From: Rhodanobacteraceae bacterium
GTDB lineage: Bacteria; Pseudomonadota; Gammaproteobacteria; Xanthomonadales; Rhodanobacteraceae
NCBI GenBank assembly: GCA_016790075.1
Contig: JAEUPP010000038.1
Coordinates: 1 to 64,000, forward strand
Reading direction: 5' to 3'
DNA: 64,000 nucleotides
Made by a program: the position numbers and the translations under genes. Under the pieces are notes generated by a model that searched no databases, had not been told where the DNA came from, and saw nothing but the letters and a program-made list of their open reading frames with translations. This document shows, piece after piece, positions 1 to 8,871 of this stretch (positions are counted from its first letter, which is position 1; each line of letters starts with the position of its first letter).

Positions 1-447
1 GAAGCCCGGTGTAGTGATATCGATCGCGCGTCCGCTATGGTGTTCGCTATAGCCGGGGGCTGCGCTGACTTCAAGTATCTGTGCCAGATTCTGGCCGCGG
101 GCGAGTTTGCGTTCGATGATGCCGACCTGATAGTCGATCGAACGGAATGCCGAGACCAGTTGCAGTTCGATCTGTCCCAGCGCTGCGCTATGGCGCATGC
201 GCAGCCAGGCCTGCGCCGCGCGCGGCGTCAGCCATTGCGCACGCTGATGGATGTCGTAGCCGACGAAGCGTAGCTGGCGTGGTTCTCGCACCGGCCGTAG
301 CCCGCGACCGCGGGCATAGTCAGGGCCAATACCCAGCTCCACTACGCGCTGACGCAGCGCGCGCAATTGCACCGCATCGGCAGGGGTGGGTTGTTGCAGG
401 TCTGTTGGCACTGGCGTTGCGTAACGGATAGTCCGGGAGGCGTTCAT
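1..447 (-). CDS. M15/VanY-family D-Ala-D-Ala carboxypeptidase (C-terminus outside window)
   Basis: Reading leftward from the ATG at 447 gives 149 uninterrupted codons running off the window edge, so the protein is partial at its C-terminus. Near residues 136-145 it has the block S-E-H-H-S-G-R-A-I-D, which matches the SxHxxGxAxD zinc-binding signature of the VanY/M15B peptidases; the His and Asp are metal ligands. Family members trim D-Ala from peptidoglycan stem peptides in the periplasm. No signal peptide is evident at this start, so a cytoplasmic LD/DD-carboxypeptidase-like role is also possible. It starts 31 bases after the PH-like gene and probably belongs to the same leftward operon. The family call is firm, the substrate is not. 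Confidence 0.85.
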   Translation of the reverse strand, partial: MNASRTIRYATPVPTDLQQPTPADAVQLRALRQRVVELGIGPDYARGRGLRPVREPRQLRFVGYDIHQRAQWLTPRAAQAWLRMRHSAALGQIELQLVSAFRSIDYQVGIIERKLARGQNLAQILEVSAAPGYSEHHSGRAIDITTPGF

Positions 448-478
448 GCGGATGATGGTAGCCCAGCCAACTGCCGGC

Positions 479-1048
479 CTAGCGGCGTGCGTGCAAAGCA
501 TCCAGAAGCGTCTGTGGTTGTTGCAGTTCCAGCAGCAGATCGAAGTTCAGCTGGGTCGGCAGCCACAGCGCGCGCCTGCCGCCAAAGATGGCCACAACGG
601 CGCGACGGCGGTTGCGTAGCAGGTGCCAGCCGCAGCTGAGGCCGGGCAGGCCAATCCCCCAGAGTCGGATCAGGGGGCGCAGCTCGGTGCGTTCATTCAG
701 ATCAACGATGCGCGCGCGGCTCAGATCGATCTCACTCAATGCAACCTGCTTGCGCGTGTAGGGAATGGCTACGTCCAGGCGATTGCCGGATAGCCTGACT
801 TCTTGGCGTTCGATGCTGCGGGCCACTAGCAGCCAGGCTGCCAATGGCACGATCAGCATCGCCGCGGCGCCAGCCAGCATGGCCCCGGCGCTGAGGGTTG
901 CTGTGGTCTGGGTCAGCACCAGGGTGTATGCCAGACCTGCTATGCCAATGGGCAACAGCAGGGTCAGGACCACTAGCCAGGTCTTTGCGGAAGCCGGTAT
1001 GGGGTTCAGTGGAAAAGTCACGGAGGTCTCTGATGCCAGTGGCTTCAT
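479..1048 (-). CDS. PH-domain-like membrane protein
   Basis: A 189-residue protein with two strongly hydrophobic segments (about residues 24-46 and 53-75), followed by a soluble region starting near residue 80. That region reads as short beta strands with a basic/hydrophobic pattern typical of bacterial PH-like (bPH) domains. The first ATG overlaps the stop of the upstream ribbon-helix-helix gene by 4 bases, indicating translational coupling. The order SPFH protein, RHH regulator, PH-like protein suggests a membrane-associated unit that is co-regulated. The exact function is unknown; the PH assignment rests on general pattern and context rather than on a diagnostic motif. Confidence 0.75.
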   Translation of the reverse strand: MKPLASETSVTFPLNPIPASAKTWLVVLTLLLPIGIAGLAYTLVLTQTTATLSAGAMLAGAAAMLIVPLAAWLLVARSIERQEVRLSGNRLDVAIPYTRKQVALSEIDLSRARIVDLNERTELRPLIRLWGIGLPGLSCGWHLLRNRRRAVVAIFGGRRALWLPTQLNFDLLLELQQPQTLLDALHARR

Positions 1049-1227
1049 GGATCTTTCTCCTCGATCGGTCGGGCGCTGCGCGGCAATCGCCCGTTCTTGC
1101 GCAAGGCTTCGCGCAGCACGTATTCGATCTGCGCATTGAGCGAGCGCAACTCGTCGTCGGCCCAGGCCTGCATGGCATCCAGCACGGCGGCGTTGATGCG
1201 CAGCGGATAGGCTTTCTTCTCGCTCAT
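1045..1227 (-). CDS. Ribbon-helix-helix (Arc/HicB-like) DNA-binding protein
   Basis: A 60-residue protein. Residues 6-12 (AYPLRIN) form the likely DNA-contacting beta strand. Two helices follow (about residues 14-27 and 29-43), with the S-L-N-A-Q-I-E-Y turn and second helix typical of Arc/MetJ-fold repressors. It lies 3 bases after the SPFH gene and overlaps the PH-like gene by 4 bases, so it is an operon member. Its most plausible target is the operon's own promoter, where an 11-bp tandem repeat with a TTGATATCAA palindrome sits in the spacer between -35 and -10. Autoregulation is inferred; the fold is well supported by sequence pattern and size. Confidence 0.8.
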   Translation of the reverse strand: MSEKKAYPLRINAAVLDAMQAWADDELRSLNAQIEYVLREALRKNGRLPRSARPIEEKDP

Positions 1228-1230
1228 GGC

Positions 1231-2097
1231 TCAGTGATGCAGCGTGCCGGTGTTGACAACGGGCTGCGTACCGCGTTCGCCACAGAGCACGACGAGCAGG
1301 TTGGATACCATGGCCGCCTTGCGTTCCTCGTCGAGATTGACGACACCGCGGGTGCTGAGCTGTTCCAGCGCCATCTCGACCATGCTCACCGCCCCTTCGA
1401 CGATGCGCGCCCGCGCAGCGATGATCGCCCCGGCCTGCTGACGTTGCAGCATGGCCTGGGCAATTTCCTGGGCATAGGCGAGGTGGCTGATGCGCGCTTC
1501 GACCACCTGGACACCGGCCTTGCCCAGACGTTCCTGTATCTCGTCACGCAGATGCTGGTTCACTTCCTTGCCGTGGCTGCGCAGGCTGGGTGCGCCGGAG
1601 TCGTGTGCGTCATAGGGATAGCTGGTTGCCATCTGGCGCAGCGCCGCTTCGGACTGGATCTGGACGAAGTTCTCATAGTCGTCGACCTGGAACACGGCTT
1701 CAGCCGTATCGACGACCTGCCAGACCACGACGGCGGCGATTTCAATCGGATTGCCGTCGTTGTCGTTGACCTTGAGCTTGGACGACTCGAAGTTGCGTAC
1801 ACGCAGCGACACGCTGCTCTTGGCATAGAAAGGATTGGTCCAGCGCAGGCCTTCGTTGCGCACGGTGCCGGCATAGCGGCCAAACAGCTGCATGACCTTG
1901 CCCTGGTTGGGCTGCACCTGAAAGAAACCTTTCATCAGGAAAATGAGCAGGCCGAACAGCAGTATGCCGCCGACAGGGCCAGCCGGGTCGCGGGTAGTGG
2001 CTCCACTGACAAATACGGCGGCCGCAACCACAAAGCCGACGATGAAGGCGAGCAGCGTGGGGATTCCAGGCAGAGACCAGGCAGTGTTCTCGTTCAT
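1231..2097 (-). CDS. SPFH/band-7 (stomatin/flotillin-like) membrane protein
   Basis: A 288-residue protein with an N-terminal membrane region (about residues 10-32 and 41-58) followed by an SPFH domain. The opening '[19 protein letters not shown]' and the later '[16 protein letters not shown]' segment are characteristic of band-7 proteins. A helical, Ala/Glu/Gln-rich stretch around residues 195-255 would mediate oligomerisation. Members scaffold membrane microdomains or protease complexes. The protein lacks a long coiled-coil flotillin tail and has no NfeD partner next to it; its partners here are an RHH regulator and a PH-like membrane protein. An AGGAG sequence precedes the ATG, and a promoter with an operator-like repeat lies just upstream. 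Confidence 0.93.
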   Translation of the reverse strand: MNENTAWSLPGIPTLLAFIVGFVVAAAVFVSGATTRDPAGPVGGILLFGLLIFLMKGFFQVQPNQGKVMQLFGRYAGTVRNEGLRWTNPFYAKSSVSLRVRNFESSKLKVNDNDGNPIEIAAVVVWQVVDTAEAVFQVDDYENFVQIQSEAALRQMATSYPYDAHDSGAPSLRSHGKEVNQHLRDEIQERLGKAGVQVVEARISHLAYAQEIAQAMLQRQQAGAIIAARARIVEGAVSMVEMALEQLSTRGVVNLDEERKAAMVSNLLVVLCGERGTQPVVNTGTLHH

Positions 2098-2122
2098 GGC
2101 ATTGCTCCTGAGGATTGGATGG

Positions 2123-2151
2123 ACGATATCAATTTGATATCAATTTGCCAA
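2123..2151 (-). promoter_or_regulatory. Promoter of the SPFH operon
   Basis: Read leftward there is a -35-like TTGGCA (2151-2146), a 17-base spacer and a -10-like TATCGT (2128-2123), 26 bases before the SPFH start codon. The spacing is ideal for a sigma-70 promoter. The operator-like repeat fills the spacer, so repressor binding would block polymerase. Confidence 0.55.
2125..2146. promoter_or_regulatory. Tandem 11-bp operator repeat (GATATCAATTT x2)
   Basis: The unit GATATCAATTT occurs twice head-to-tail without a gap, and the junction creates the perfect palindrome TTGATATCAA (2134-2143). An 11-bp period is about one helical turn, which is the geometry used by ribbon-helix-helix repressors binding as adjacent dimers. 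The co-transcribed RHH protein is the natural candidate ligand. Confidence 0.6.
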
Positions 2152-2236
2152 TGGTGGCAGGCCGGTGAGTGCCGCTAGCATGCGCGCGGGAATCTCGATC
2201 AATGGCGGGCAGTAAATGGGTGAGCGGGAAGTGGAC

Positions 2237-3358
2237 ATGCCAGCGGTGAACGCGCAATCCATCTGGCGGGATGGGCTTGACTTGGGTGTGGCCGCTTGTG
2301 ACGGCGAGCTGACTGCGGACGCCTGCGTAATTGGTCTCGGCGGTAGCGGACTCAGTGCATTGGAGACCCTCCGCGGCGCGGGTCTGCGCTGCATCGGCCT
2401 GGATCGCCACGGCATTGCTGCCGGTGCGGCCGGAGCAAACGGGGGCTTTCTGCTCGCAGGACAGGCGGCGTTTTATCACCGGGCACTAGCCCGCCTCGGG
2501 CGCGAGCGTGCACGCGGCATCTATGCGCTGACACAGCAAGAACTCGCCCAGCGCTACCTTGCGGCGCCCGATCTCTGCCAGCGTACGGGTTCGTTGCGTA
2601 TTGCCGCCGATGCGCAGGAAGAACGCGACTGCGTGCAGCAGATCGAAGCCATGCAGCGCGACGGATTGCCGGCAGTGCCTTACCTGGGGGCAGAAGGCCG
2701 CGGCGTCCTGTTTGCCGACGATGGCTGCTTTGATCCGGCACGCTACTGGCGCCGCCTGGCGGCAACGTTGATGGATGGCGGCGTGCAGTTGCGTGACGGC
2801 ACCGTCGTCGACATCGCACCCGGCGTCGTCACCACGACGAGCACGCGTATCCATGCGGATATCGTGCTCGTCGCCGTCGACGGCGGCCTCGAACAGCTGC
2901 TGCCGCAACTGGCAAACGAGGTGCGTTCTGCGCGATTGCAGATGCTGGCGACGGCGCCTGATACGGGCCTTGCACTCGCACGGCCGGTGTACTTCCGCAA
3001 TGGCAATGACTACTGGCTGCAGCGTGGCGATGGCTGCATTGCTCTGGGCGGCGGGCGTGATCTGGGGGGCGATGAGGAATGGCAGGCAGAATCCGGTGTT
3101 TCTCCGCGGGTGCAGAGGCATCTTGATCACCTGCTGCGCGAGCACCTGCACAGCAGCGCCGCAGTTACACATCGCTGGTCGGCGCGGGTGGCTTTTACCC
3201 AGCGCGGTTTGCCGGTGTTTGGCGAGCTGGCGCGCGGTGTATTCGTGACTGGCGCTTATGACGGCACCGGCAACCTGCTCGGTGCGGTATGCGGCAGGGC
3301 GCTTGCGCAGTGGGCGCTGGGCCAGCGCGGCGAATTGGTCGAATGGCTTGCGGGCTAG
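2237..3358 (+). CDS. FAD-dependent oxidoreductase (D-amino-acid oxidase/DAO family)
   Basis: From the ATG at 2237 the product is 373 residues. An in-frame ATG at 2216 is less likely because a GGGAAG ribosome site precedes the second one. A Rossmann FAD-binding motif (CVIGLGGSGLSALE) lies at about residues 31-44. A DAO-family C-terminus follows, with a 'HRWSARVAFTQRGLPVFGEL' stretch and a 'GAYDGTGNLLGAVCGRALA' FAD-contacting segment. The family oxidises amine substrates such as D-amino acids, glycine or N-methyl amino acids. The substrate cannot be read from the sequence. It is transcribed divergently from the SPFH operon, with only about 140 bases between start codons. Confidence 0.88.
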   Translation: MPAVNAQSIWRDGLDLGVAACDGELTADACVIGLGGSGLSALETLRGAGLRCIGLDRHGIAAGAAGANGGFLLAGQAAFYHRALARLGRERARGIYALTQQELAQRYLAAPDLCQRTGSLRIAADAQEERDCVQQIEAMQRDGLPAVPYLGAEGRGVLFADDGCFDPARYWRRLAATLMDGGVQLRDGTVVDIAPGVVTTTSTRIHADIVLVAVDGGLEQLLPQLANEVRSARLQMLATAPDTGLALARPVYFRNGNDYWLQRGDGCIALGGGRDLGGDEEWQAESGVSPRVQRHLDHLLREHLHSSAAVTHRWSARVAFTQRGLPVFGELARGVFVTGAYDGTGNLLGAVCGRALAQWALGQRGELVEWLAG

Positions 3359-3364
3359 GACGTT

Positions 3365-4267
3365 TTATGGCGCCACATTCAACCGCAGCAGTGGCGCGGG
3401 CCAGCGTTCACCCGTGACATAGACCGTGTTGGCATCCGCTGCGAATGTGATGGCTTCGGCCTGAGCGAGCAGGGCGATGGGAAAACTGCGCGGCTCGCGC
3501 GCGAACGCCTGGGCCCAGCTTTCACCCGCGGCGCGCTCATAGACCCAGACCGAGGCATAGGTCAGCACGGCGGCGCGGCGTGCATCGCGGCTGATCGACA
3601 GCGCGGTGGGACGACCGGGTTTCAGGCGGCGCGCAACGTTGTCCGTAGGCAGCCCCTCGTCGGGAGCCTGCAGATTGCCGACCCAGGTCGCGATGTTTTC
3701 CTTGTTCCTGCCGGGCCGCAGCGGTAGCGACCAGATCTGCGGCGGTGTGGTGCGCTTGCTGAGCAGCAGTGCCGTTTCACCGGGCACGTCGATGCCGACG
3801 GCTTCGACATCATGCGGTTCGTCCGGGTAGCGGAAGGCAATGCGCCAGGCCGGTGCTGCGGTCAAAGCGTGCTCCTGCGCAGCGGCAGTGAAAGCCGGTT
3901 CCTCGACGACGACGAGTTCGGCCGACGGGCGCACGCCCGCGTTGTCGCCCGTATCGGCCAGCAGCAGCCAGGATTTTCCGTCGAGGGCGAAGGCGGCCAT
4001 GTCTTCCCAGTCGACCGGCTTTACGCCACGGAGGTCCAGTTTTGCCTTGACGCGGCCGCTGCTGTCGATGGCGAACACTTCGGCGCTGGAACTGGAATCG
4101 TTGTGTACCCAGAAGCGGCCGGGCACTGATGCCGAAGCCGCCAGGCCGCTGATCTCGGCCAGGCGCTGGTCACGCAGAAATCCAGCCAGTTCGGGAAGTG
4201 CTGATGCAGCTGGCGTAGTGGTTGGCGCTGTGAGCAGCACCGCGGCGAGGGCCAGAACTGTCAGCAT
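3365..4267 (-). CDS. Secreted beta-propeller-like protein of unknown function
   Basis: A 300-residue protein with an N-terminal hydrophobic leader (about residues 1-22, ending in an Ala-rich cleavage region). The mature part alternates hydrophobic and polar strands with repeated blocks such as 'ISGLAAS...FWVHNDSS', 'VDWEDMAAF...LLLADTGDN' and 'DVEAVGID...LLLSKR'. This pattern is seen in periplasmic or extracellular propeller proteins. Its start codon overlaps the stop codon of the upstream transglutaminase gene by one base (TAATG), so the two are translationally coupled and probably act together in the envelope. No catalytic motif is recognised. Confidence 0.75.
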   Translation of the reverse strand: MLTVLALAAVLLTAPTTTPAASALPELAGFLRDQRLAEISGLAASASVPGRFWVHNDSSSSAEVFAIDSSGRVKAKLDLRGVKPVDWEDMAAFALDGKSWLLLADTGDNAGVRPSAELVVVEEPAFTAAAQEHALTAAPAWRIAFRYPDEPHDVEAVGIDVPGETALLLSKRTTPPQIWSLPLRPGRNKENIATWVGNLQAPDEGLPTDNVARRLKPGRPTALSISRDARRAAVLTYASVWVYERAAGESWAQAFAREPRSFPIALLAQAEAITFAADANTVYVTGERWPAPLLRLNVAP

Positions 4268-5730
4268 TACTTCGCCGATACGGTGACGGGTTCTACCGCC
4301 TCTACGCGCAGATTGCCCAGCGTGGTCACCCCCGAGAAGAAACGCCAGGGATCGCCGTCACCGACACCGAGTGCGATATGTCCGGTGTCAAAGCGGCCCA
4401 GTGCGGCATCAAAACTCTGCCAGCGCCCGTCTATCCAGGCCTGTACCCAGGCATGGGGCACGAATACGCGTTCGGCCTCGCCAAAGGACTCGACGAAGGC
4501 CAGGCCCGTTGCGATACGTGTGGGAATGCCGTGTGCACGCCCCAGCGCCGCCAGCAGCAGCGCATGTTCGGTGCAATCGCCTTGGCGCGATTTTGCGGTC
4601 TCCAGCGCCGACGCATAACCCACGTTAAGCCCTTTCTTGTCGATATAGCCGAATACGAAGGCTTCCAGATCGCGCATGCGTTCTATGGGTTTCTTGTCGC
4701 CGGACGAGGCCTGATTCGCCAGTCGTGCCACCTCATCGGCGCTGGACTGCAGCCAGGCATTGGGCTGACTGTCGGCAGCGAGCGGTTGCGGTTCGGCGCT
4801 GGCAGGTGCCTGCGGCGATACAGTCACGATGTAACCGTCGCCGTGGCGTTCGACCTTCTGCTCCGCGGTAGCGGGGAAACTCAGCACCGTTTCGCGGCGG
4901 CGCGCCTTCAAGGTATAGCGTTGCGGTTTGCTCAGATCGTCGCGATCCAGGCTCGGTGGGGCTGCAACCAGTGCCTGCTGCAGCGCGTCGCCCGGCTGGT
5001 TCGGGGCAAGGGCACAAGCCTTGTCGCAAGCCAGTACTTCAAGCTTCAGGCCCAGCTGCAGCAGACTCACCTTGTGGACGCGGTACTGCTTGTCCATCCA
5101 GTCGGTACTGGTCAGTGGCAAGCCCGGTACCTTGAGTTCGCGCTCGACGCGGAACAGTTCGCGCCGTCCGCCCGGCAGGTCGACGTATTCCGCTGGCCGC
5201 ACCGTCGTGGTCAAGGGATAGGCGGCGAGGTTCAATGCCTGGTAGGCGAGGCTGTCGTAGCGCGTGCCAGGTTTCAGCCCCTGGGCAGCAGCCTCCAGGC
5301 GCAGCCCTTCGTTAAACAGTGCGCCCGCGGGCCAGCTCGCGGTCTTGCTCTGGCTAAGGCCGCCGACGCTGCTGGTCACATGAATGGTGCCGTCGGCATC
5401 GACCTTGCCTTCGCTGGTGGATTCCACGCCGGACAGGCGCGAGCGCGTGCGGAATACGAGCGGCTTGCCGTCGTGGGTTTCCTCGTGGGTTTCGCTGACT
5501 TCCAGGGCGACCGTGACGCCAGCCCGTTCTATGCTGAGGTTCATGTCCTGCGTCGTCACGACGCGTTCATCCTTGATCTCGCGCCGGTTCAGCATATGCC
5601 CGATCTTGCGTCCATCCAGCGTGACGCTCATCCAGGTTTCTTCCGCCGCGGCGTAGGCGGACGTGGAGCAGAGCCCCGGGATCATGAGCACAAGGGTTAG
5701 CAGGCAGGCGAGACGAACGGATAGACGCAT
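4267..5730 (-). CDS. Exported transglutaminase-like domain protein
   Basis: From the ATG at 5730 the product is 487 residues with a clear signal peptide (MRLSVRL followed by a hydrophobic core, cleaved after about residue 28). The N-terminal two thirds are beta-rich. The C-terminal transglutaminase-like core has Cys386 in 'SRQGDCTEHALLLAALGRA', followed by the His region 'VPHAWVQAWIDG' and an Asp-containing strand. This is the Cys-His-Asp triad layout of bacterial transglutaminase-like proteins, many of which act as peptidases or are inactive scaffolds. The longer open frame upstream of 5730 lacks sense and overlaps the divergent purT promoter region. It is coupled by a 1-base overlap to the following secreted protein. 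Confidence 0.88.
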   Translation of the reverse strand: MRLSVRLACLLTLVLMIPGLCSTSAYAAAEETWMSVTLDGRKIGHMLNRREIKDERVVTTQDMNLSIERAGVTVALEVSETHEETHDGKPLVFRTRSRLSGVESTSEGKVDADGTIHVTSSVGGLSQSKTASWPAGALFNEGLRLEAAAQGLKPGTRYDSLAYQALNLAAYPLTTTVRPAEYVDLPGGRRELFRVERELKVPGLPLTSTDWMDKQYRVHKVSLLQLGLKLEVLACDKACALAPNQPGDALQQALVAAPPSLDRDDLSKPQRYTLKARRRETVLSFPATAEQKVERHGDGYIVTVSPQAPASAEPQPLAADSQPNAWLQSSADEVARLANQASSGDKKPIERMRDLEAFVFGYIDKKGLNVGYASALETAKSRQGDCTEHALLLAALGRAHGIPTRIATGLAFVESFGEAERVFVPHAWVQAWIDGRWQSFDAALGRFDTGHIALGVGDGDPWRFFSGVTTLGNLRVEAVEPVTVSAK

Positions 5731-5905
5731 GAGTGCAGGGAGGCCGGCAGACAGGAATGGGGTGGCGCAATCGGGAGCGGCGAGTGTGCCAGAGCGGAGT
5801 CGGCGAAAACCGTGTCTACGACCACGTGGTGCCGTTCGTGTTCCCCGTCTGACCTGACGCGCCGCCGGCCCGTACAATCGCGCTCTTTTCCTGGTGGAGC
5901 AGGTC

Positions 5906-7087
5906 ATGAAACCCTTCGGCACCCCGGGCTCGCCCGGCGCATTGCGGCTGTTGCTGCTGGGTTCGGGCGAACTCGGCAAGGAAGTGGCGATCGAGGCACA
6001 GCGTTACGCGGTGGAAGTCATCGCCGTGGATCGGTACGCGAACGCGCCGGCCATGCAGGTCGCGCATCGCAGCCATGTCATCAATATGCTCGATGCTGAC
6101 GAGCTGCGGAGGGTAATAGAGCGCGAAAAACCCGATCTGGTCGTGCCCGAGATCGAGGCCATCCACACGCCGACCCTGATCGAACTGGAACGCGGCGGGC
6201 TCAAGGTGATTCCCACCGCACGCGCGGCCTGGCTGACCATGGACCGAGAAGGCATACGCCGCCTTGCGGCGGAGACGCTGGGTCTGCCGACTTCACCCTA
6301 TCGCTTCTGCGACACGGCCGAGGCATACCGCGACGCCGTGCAGGCACTGGGCCTGCCCTGTGTGGTGAAGCCGGTCATGAGCTCCTCGGGCAAGGGGCAG
6401 AGCGTGGTGCGCAGCGCGGCGGATATCGACGCCGCCTGGGACTATGCACAAAGCGGCGGCAGGGCCGGGCAGGGCCGCGTCATCGTCGAAGGTTTCGTCG
6501 CGTTCGATTACGAAATCACCTTGCTGACCGTGCGCCATTGCGGCGGTACTGCTTTCTGCGCACCTATAGGCCATCTGCAGGTGGACGGGGATTATCGCGA
6601 GTCCTGGCAGCCGCAGCCAATGCCGCCACTGGCCCTGGAGCGCGCCGAAGCGATAGCGCGCGCTGTCACCGACAATCTCGGCGGTCATGGCGTGTTCGGC
6701 GTGGAGCTGTTCGTGCGTGGCGACGAGGTCATTTTTTCCGAAGTATCGCCGCGGCCGCACGATACGGGTCTGGTCACCCTGATCGCGCAGGATCTGTCGC
6801 AGTTTGCACTGCATGTGCGGGCGATTCTGGGGCTGCCGGTAACCGGTATCCGCCAGTTCGGACCATCGGCTTCCTGTGCGGTGCTGGTCGACGGTGATGG
6901 CGCTGGGCCCAGTTATCACGGCATCGCTGAGGCCTTGGCCGAGCCCGACACCATGCTGCGCATCTTCGGCAAGCCCGAAGTCCGTGGGCGCCGGCGCATG
7001 GCCGTGACGCTGGCGCGTGCCGACGATATCAACAGCGCGCGCACCAGGGCGCGGGCTGCTGCGGCAAAGATCCACGTTGAAGTCTGA
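5906..7087 (+). CDS. purT: Formate-dependent phosphoribosylglycinamide formyltransferase (GAR transformylase 2)
   Basis: PurT uses formate and ATP to formylate GAR in the third step of purine synthesis. From the ATG at 5906 it is 393 residues, matching the usual length of about 392, and a GGTGGAG ribosome site lies upstream. The N-terminal motif '[19 protein letters not shown]' and '[19 protein letters not shown]' are PurT hallmarks. An ATP-grasp core follows, with '[14 protein letters not shown]' binding nucleotide and '[18 protein letters not shown]' plus '[10 protein letters not shown]' binding metal and substrate. The gene stands alone, divergent from the transglutaminase gene. Nothing unusual is seen. 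Confidence 0.97.
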   Translation: MKPFGTPGSPGALRLLLLGSGELGKEVAIEAQRYAVEVIAVDRYANAPAMQVAHRSHVINMLDADELRRVIEREKPDLVVPEIEAIHTPTLIELERGGLKVIPTARAAWLTMDREGIRRLAAETLGLPTSPYRFCDTAEAYRDAVQALGLPCVVKPVMSSSGKGQSVVRSAADIDAAWDYAQSGGRAGQGRVIVEGFVAFDYEITLLTVRHCGGTAFCAPIGHLQVDGDYRESWQPQPMPPLALERAEAIARAVTDNLGGHGVFGVELFVRGDEVIFSEVSPRPHDTGLVTLIAQDLSQFALHVRAILGLPVTGIRQFGPSASCAVLVDGDGAGPSYHGIAEALAEPDTMLRIFGKPEVRGRRRMAVTLARADDINSARTRARAAAAKIHVEV

Positions 7088-7147
7088 ACGCGGCCGGCGG
7101 GGTATCAGCACAGCGGTGCCCCGCTGCAGACGGTGATCGGAGCAGGG

Positions 7148-7174
7148 CGCAGGGCAAGAGAGACCCGCCCTGCG
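7148..7174 (+). terminator. Hairpin after purT
   Basis: Inverted repeat CGCAGGGC/GCCCTGCG with an 11-base loop, about 60 bases past the purT stop. No T-run follows, so it is at best a weak or Rho-assisted terminator. Confidence 0.3.
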
Positions 7175-7356
7175 GACCACGCTGCATGACGATGGCAATG
7201 GCGATGCTGTATGCGAGGGCAGCGAGCCGCTGCGGTGGTTGTCGCCGCTGCGTCTGGTGCTTGAGTAATTCCCGCAACGATCTCGATCGGATTCTTTGTT
7301 CGACCGATTATCGAGCCACTACATTAGTATCTGCCCCAGCCTCGGTGGAGCCGCGT

Positions 7357-8871
7357 ATGGAAACCAGTCTCGCCGGATGGGTCATCGGCACGATAGAACT
7401 GATGGCAGCGCTGTTCCTGGTCGTGGCCGGCACGCTGCTGCTGGCGACCCTGGTGTTCTTTGTGGTCGACCGCAACCAGACACGCAGCGCCGTGCTGCGC
7501 AACTATCCGGTCATAGGCCGCTTCCGTTACTGGTTTGAACATCTGGGCGAGTTCTTCCGTCAGTATTTCTTCGCCATGGATCGCGAGGAGCTACCGTTCA
7601 ACCGCGCGCAGCGCAGCTGGGTCTATCGCGCCGCAAAGAACGTCGATAACACCCGCGCCTTCGGCTCTACCCGCGACCTGCGCCCCGAAGGCACGGTGTT
7701 CTTCGTCAACACGGCGTTTCCCACCCTGGACGAAGACGCCGTTGCGCCACAGCCGCTGCTGATAGGCCCGTATGCGCGCGAACCGTACGCACACGCGGCG
7801 TTCTTCAACGTGTCGGCGATGAGTTTCGGCGCGATCTCGGCCCCGGCGGTGCGCGCACTGACTACGGGGGCAGGCAAAGCTGGGATCTGGGTCGATACGG
7901 GGGAAGGTGGATTGTCGCCGTATCACCTGGAAGGCGGCTGTTCCCTGGTATTTGAGATTGGTACCGCGAAATACGGCGTGCGGGATGCAGCTGGCCGCCT
8001 GGATGACGACAAGCTGCGAGCCATTGCAGCACATTCACAAGTAAAAATGTTCAATCTTAAACTCGGTCAGGGGGCCAAGCCGGGCAAAGGCGGGGTGCTG
8101 CCCGGTGCCAAGGTCACGCCGGAAATAGCTGCTATTCGCGGGATTCCGGTCGGCCAGGATTCGATCAGCCCGAACCGCCATCCGGAAATCGACGGCGTGG
8201 CTGATCTGCTGGATGTGATAGCTCATATCCGAGAGGTGACCGGCAAACCGACCGGGTTCAAGGCGCCGCTGGGTGATCTGGCCTGGATCGCCGAGCTCTG
8301 TGCCGAAGTGCAGCGCCGCGGCGTGGCCAGCGCGCCGGATTTCATTGTCGTCGATGGCTCCGAGGGTGGTAGCGGCGCAGCACCGCAGTCGCTGATGGAC
8401 GGCGTCGGTTTGCCCTTGCGCGAGGCCTTGCCGCAGTTGGTCGATACCCTGACACGGGGCGGCCTGCGCGAGCGCATCCGAGTGATCTGTTCCGGCAAGT
8501 GTATTACGCCATATGAGGTGGCCTGGGCGCTGGCGATGGGAGCCGACTTCGTCAATTCGGCGCGTGGCTTCATGTTCGCGCTGGGCTGCATCCAGGCCTT
8601 GCAGTGCAACCGCAATACCTGTCCTACCGGCGTGACCACACACGATCCGCGTCTGCAGCGGGGCCTCGTCGTCAGCGACAAGGCCGAACGTGTGGCGCAT
8701 TACGCCCGCAACCTCATGTACGAAGTGGGCGTGATCGCCCATGCTTGCGGTGTGCGCGAACCCCGCGAATTGCGCCGCTGGCACGCCCGTGTCGTCGGCA
8801 ATGATGGTCTGTCGCGGCGTCTTGACGAGCTGTATCCCTATGCCACTGATCCCACCGGAGCGCGCCTGTGA
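7357..8871 (+). CDS. FMN-binding glutamate-synthase-family protein
   Basis: From the ATG at 7357 (preceded by GGTGGAG) the product is 504 residues. It begins with a membrane segment (about residues 8-35), followed by a glutamate-synthase-like alpha/beta barrel. Recognisable blocks are 'MSFGAISAPAVRAL', 'DTGEGGLSPYHLEGG', 'KLGQGAKPGKGGVLPG', 'DSISPNRHPEI' and 'DGSEGGSGAAPQSLMD', plus the [Fe-S]-type cysteine cluster 'CIQALQCNRNTCPTGV'. It lacks the amidotransferase domain of true GltB, so it is not a complete glutamate synthase; such stand-alone proteins have uncertain substrates. It overlaps a 91-residue protein gene by 4 bases. The 269 bases before it hold only the purT hairpin. Confidence 0.93.
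   Translation: METSLAGWVIGTIELMAALFLVVAGTLLLATLVFFVVDRNQTRSAVLRNYPVIGRFRYWFEHLGEFFRQYFFAMDREELPFNRAQRSWVYRAAKNVDNTRAFGSTRDLRPEGTVFFVNTAFPTLDEDAVAPQPLLIGPYAREPYAHAAFFNVSAMSFGAISAPAVRALTTGAGKAGIWVDTGEGGLSPYHLEGGCSLVFEIGTAKYGVRDAAGRLDDDKLRAIAAHSQVKMFNLKLGQGAKPGKGGVLPGAKVTPEIAAIRGIPVGQDSISPNRHPEIDGVADLLDVIAHIREVTGKPTGFKAPLGDLAWIAELCAEVQRRGVASAPDFIVVDGSEGGSGAAPQSLMDGVGLPLREALPQLVDTLTRGGLRERIRVICSGKCITPYEVAWALAMGADFVNSARGFMFALGCIQALQCNRNTCPTGVTTHDPRLQRGLVVSDKAERVAHYARNLMYEVGVIAHACGVREPRELRRWHARVVGNDGLSRRLDELYPYATDPTGARL

Noticed and set aside
37-639. Rightward open frames at the left edge
   Set aside because: The opposite strand encodes the VanY-type motif and the PH-like protein; the plus-strand frames carry no motif.
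898-2178. Rightward open frame of 426 codons across the SPFH and RHH genes
   Set aside because: Shadow of the SPFH operon, which has clear domains and a ribosome site on the other strand.
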